DNA from: Gordionus sp. m RMFG-2023
Taxonomy: Eukaryota > Nematomorpha > Gordioida > Chordodea > Parachordodidae
Length of the DNA stretch: 64,000 nt
Direction of reading: 5' to 3'
Assembly: GCF_954871325.1 (NCBI RefSeq)
Contig: NC_088775.1
Coordinates: forward strand, 59,249,561 to 59,313,560
Positions within the stretch are counted from its first letter, which is position 1. Below: more notes on the stretch, generated by a model that saw only the letters and a list, made by a program, of their open reading frames with translations, was not told the DNA's origin and ran no database searches. The stretch is not shown here.

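Overview
This is an AT-rich invertebrate animal window with long, transposon-loaded introns. I cannot name the species. The lipid-carrier gene is of the arthropod apolipophorin type, with a furin-type cleavage site and a late VWD-like module, so a protostome is the best guess.

The central result is that almost the whole window (about 3.3 kb to past 64 kb, minus strand) reads as one giant gene. I could thread 44 exons by eye with AG/GT boundaries. Every splice phase agrees and the frame stays open throughout. From 28.2 kb down to 4.5 kb, 32 exons (about 2,760 codons) encode a large lipid transfer protein: the LPD_N lipid-pocket domain (28.2-18.4 kb), a Ser/Gln-rich stretch ending in a dibasic R-K-R|S furin-type site (17.8/12.35 kb), the DUF1943/DUF1081-like beta-sheet region (12.3-10.7 kb), a long beta-rich lipid-binding body (10.7-5.0 kb) and a VWD-like module (4.95-4.5 kb). 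A tentative last exon and poly(A) signal lie at 3.45-3.24 kb.

Upstream, and joined in frame, are 12 exons that all have phase 1-1 ends. They encode four Kunitz/BPTI protease-inhibitor domains (63.8, 57.7, 57.4 and 56.7 kb), an RRKR furin-type site (56.2 kb), and a chain of small acidic Asn/Asp/Arg-rich linker exons (52.6, 51.6, 43.3, 42.9, 29.0, 28.8 and 28.3 kb), two pairs of which are duplicates. The inferred precursor is Kunitz x4 - RRKR - acidic linker - LPD_N - RKR - beta body - VWD, which could be cut into three chains. I know of no described multi-Kunitz/apolipophorin fusion. The start of the gene and its signal peptide lie beyond base 64000.

Everything else is intronic or downstream and is mostly mobile DNA: a broken Ty3/gypsy fossil (29.4-34.9 kb); a 5'-truncated RTE-type LINE (35.2-36.6 kb); a second LINE remnant (47.6-48.9 kb); several hAT elements with exact 8-bp target duplications (13.8-15.6, 38.6-41.8, 58.0-60.0 and 61.0-62.8 kb); hAT-type MITEs; a pogo/Tigger-like element (44.2-44.9 kb); a foldback element with minisatellite arms (49.7-51.0 kb); and an unclassified TIR element with GGGGAGACCGGGG ends. 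The 13.7-kb intron between exons 9 and 10 holds a stack of nested insertions. The first 3.2 kb lies downstream of the gene and holds only unrecognised or decayed sequence.
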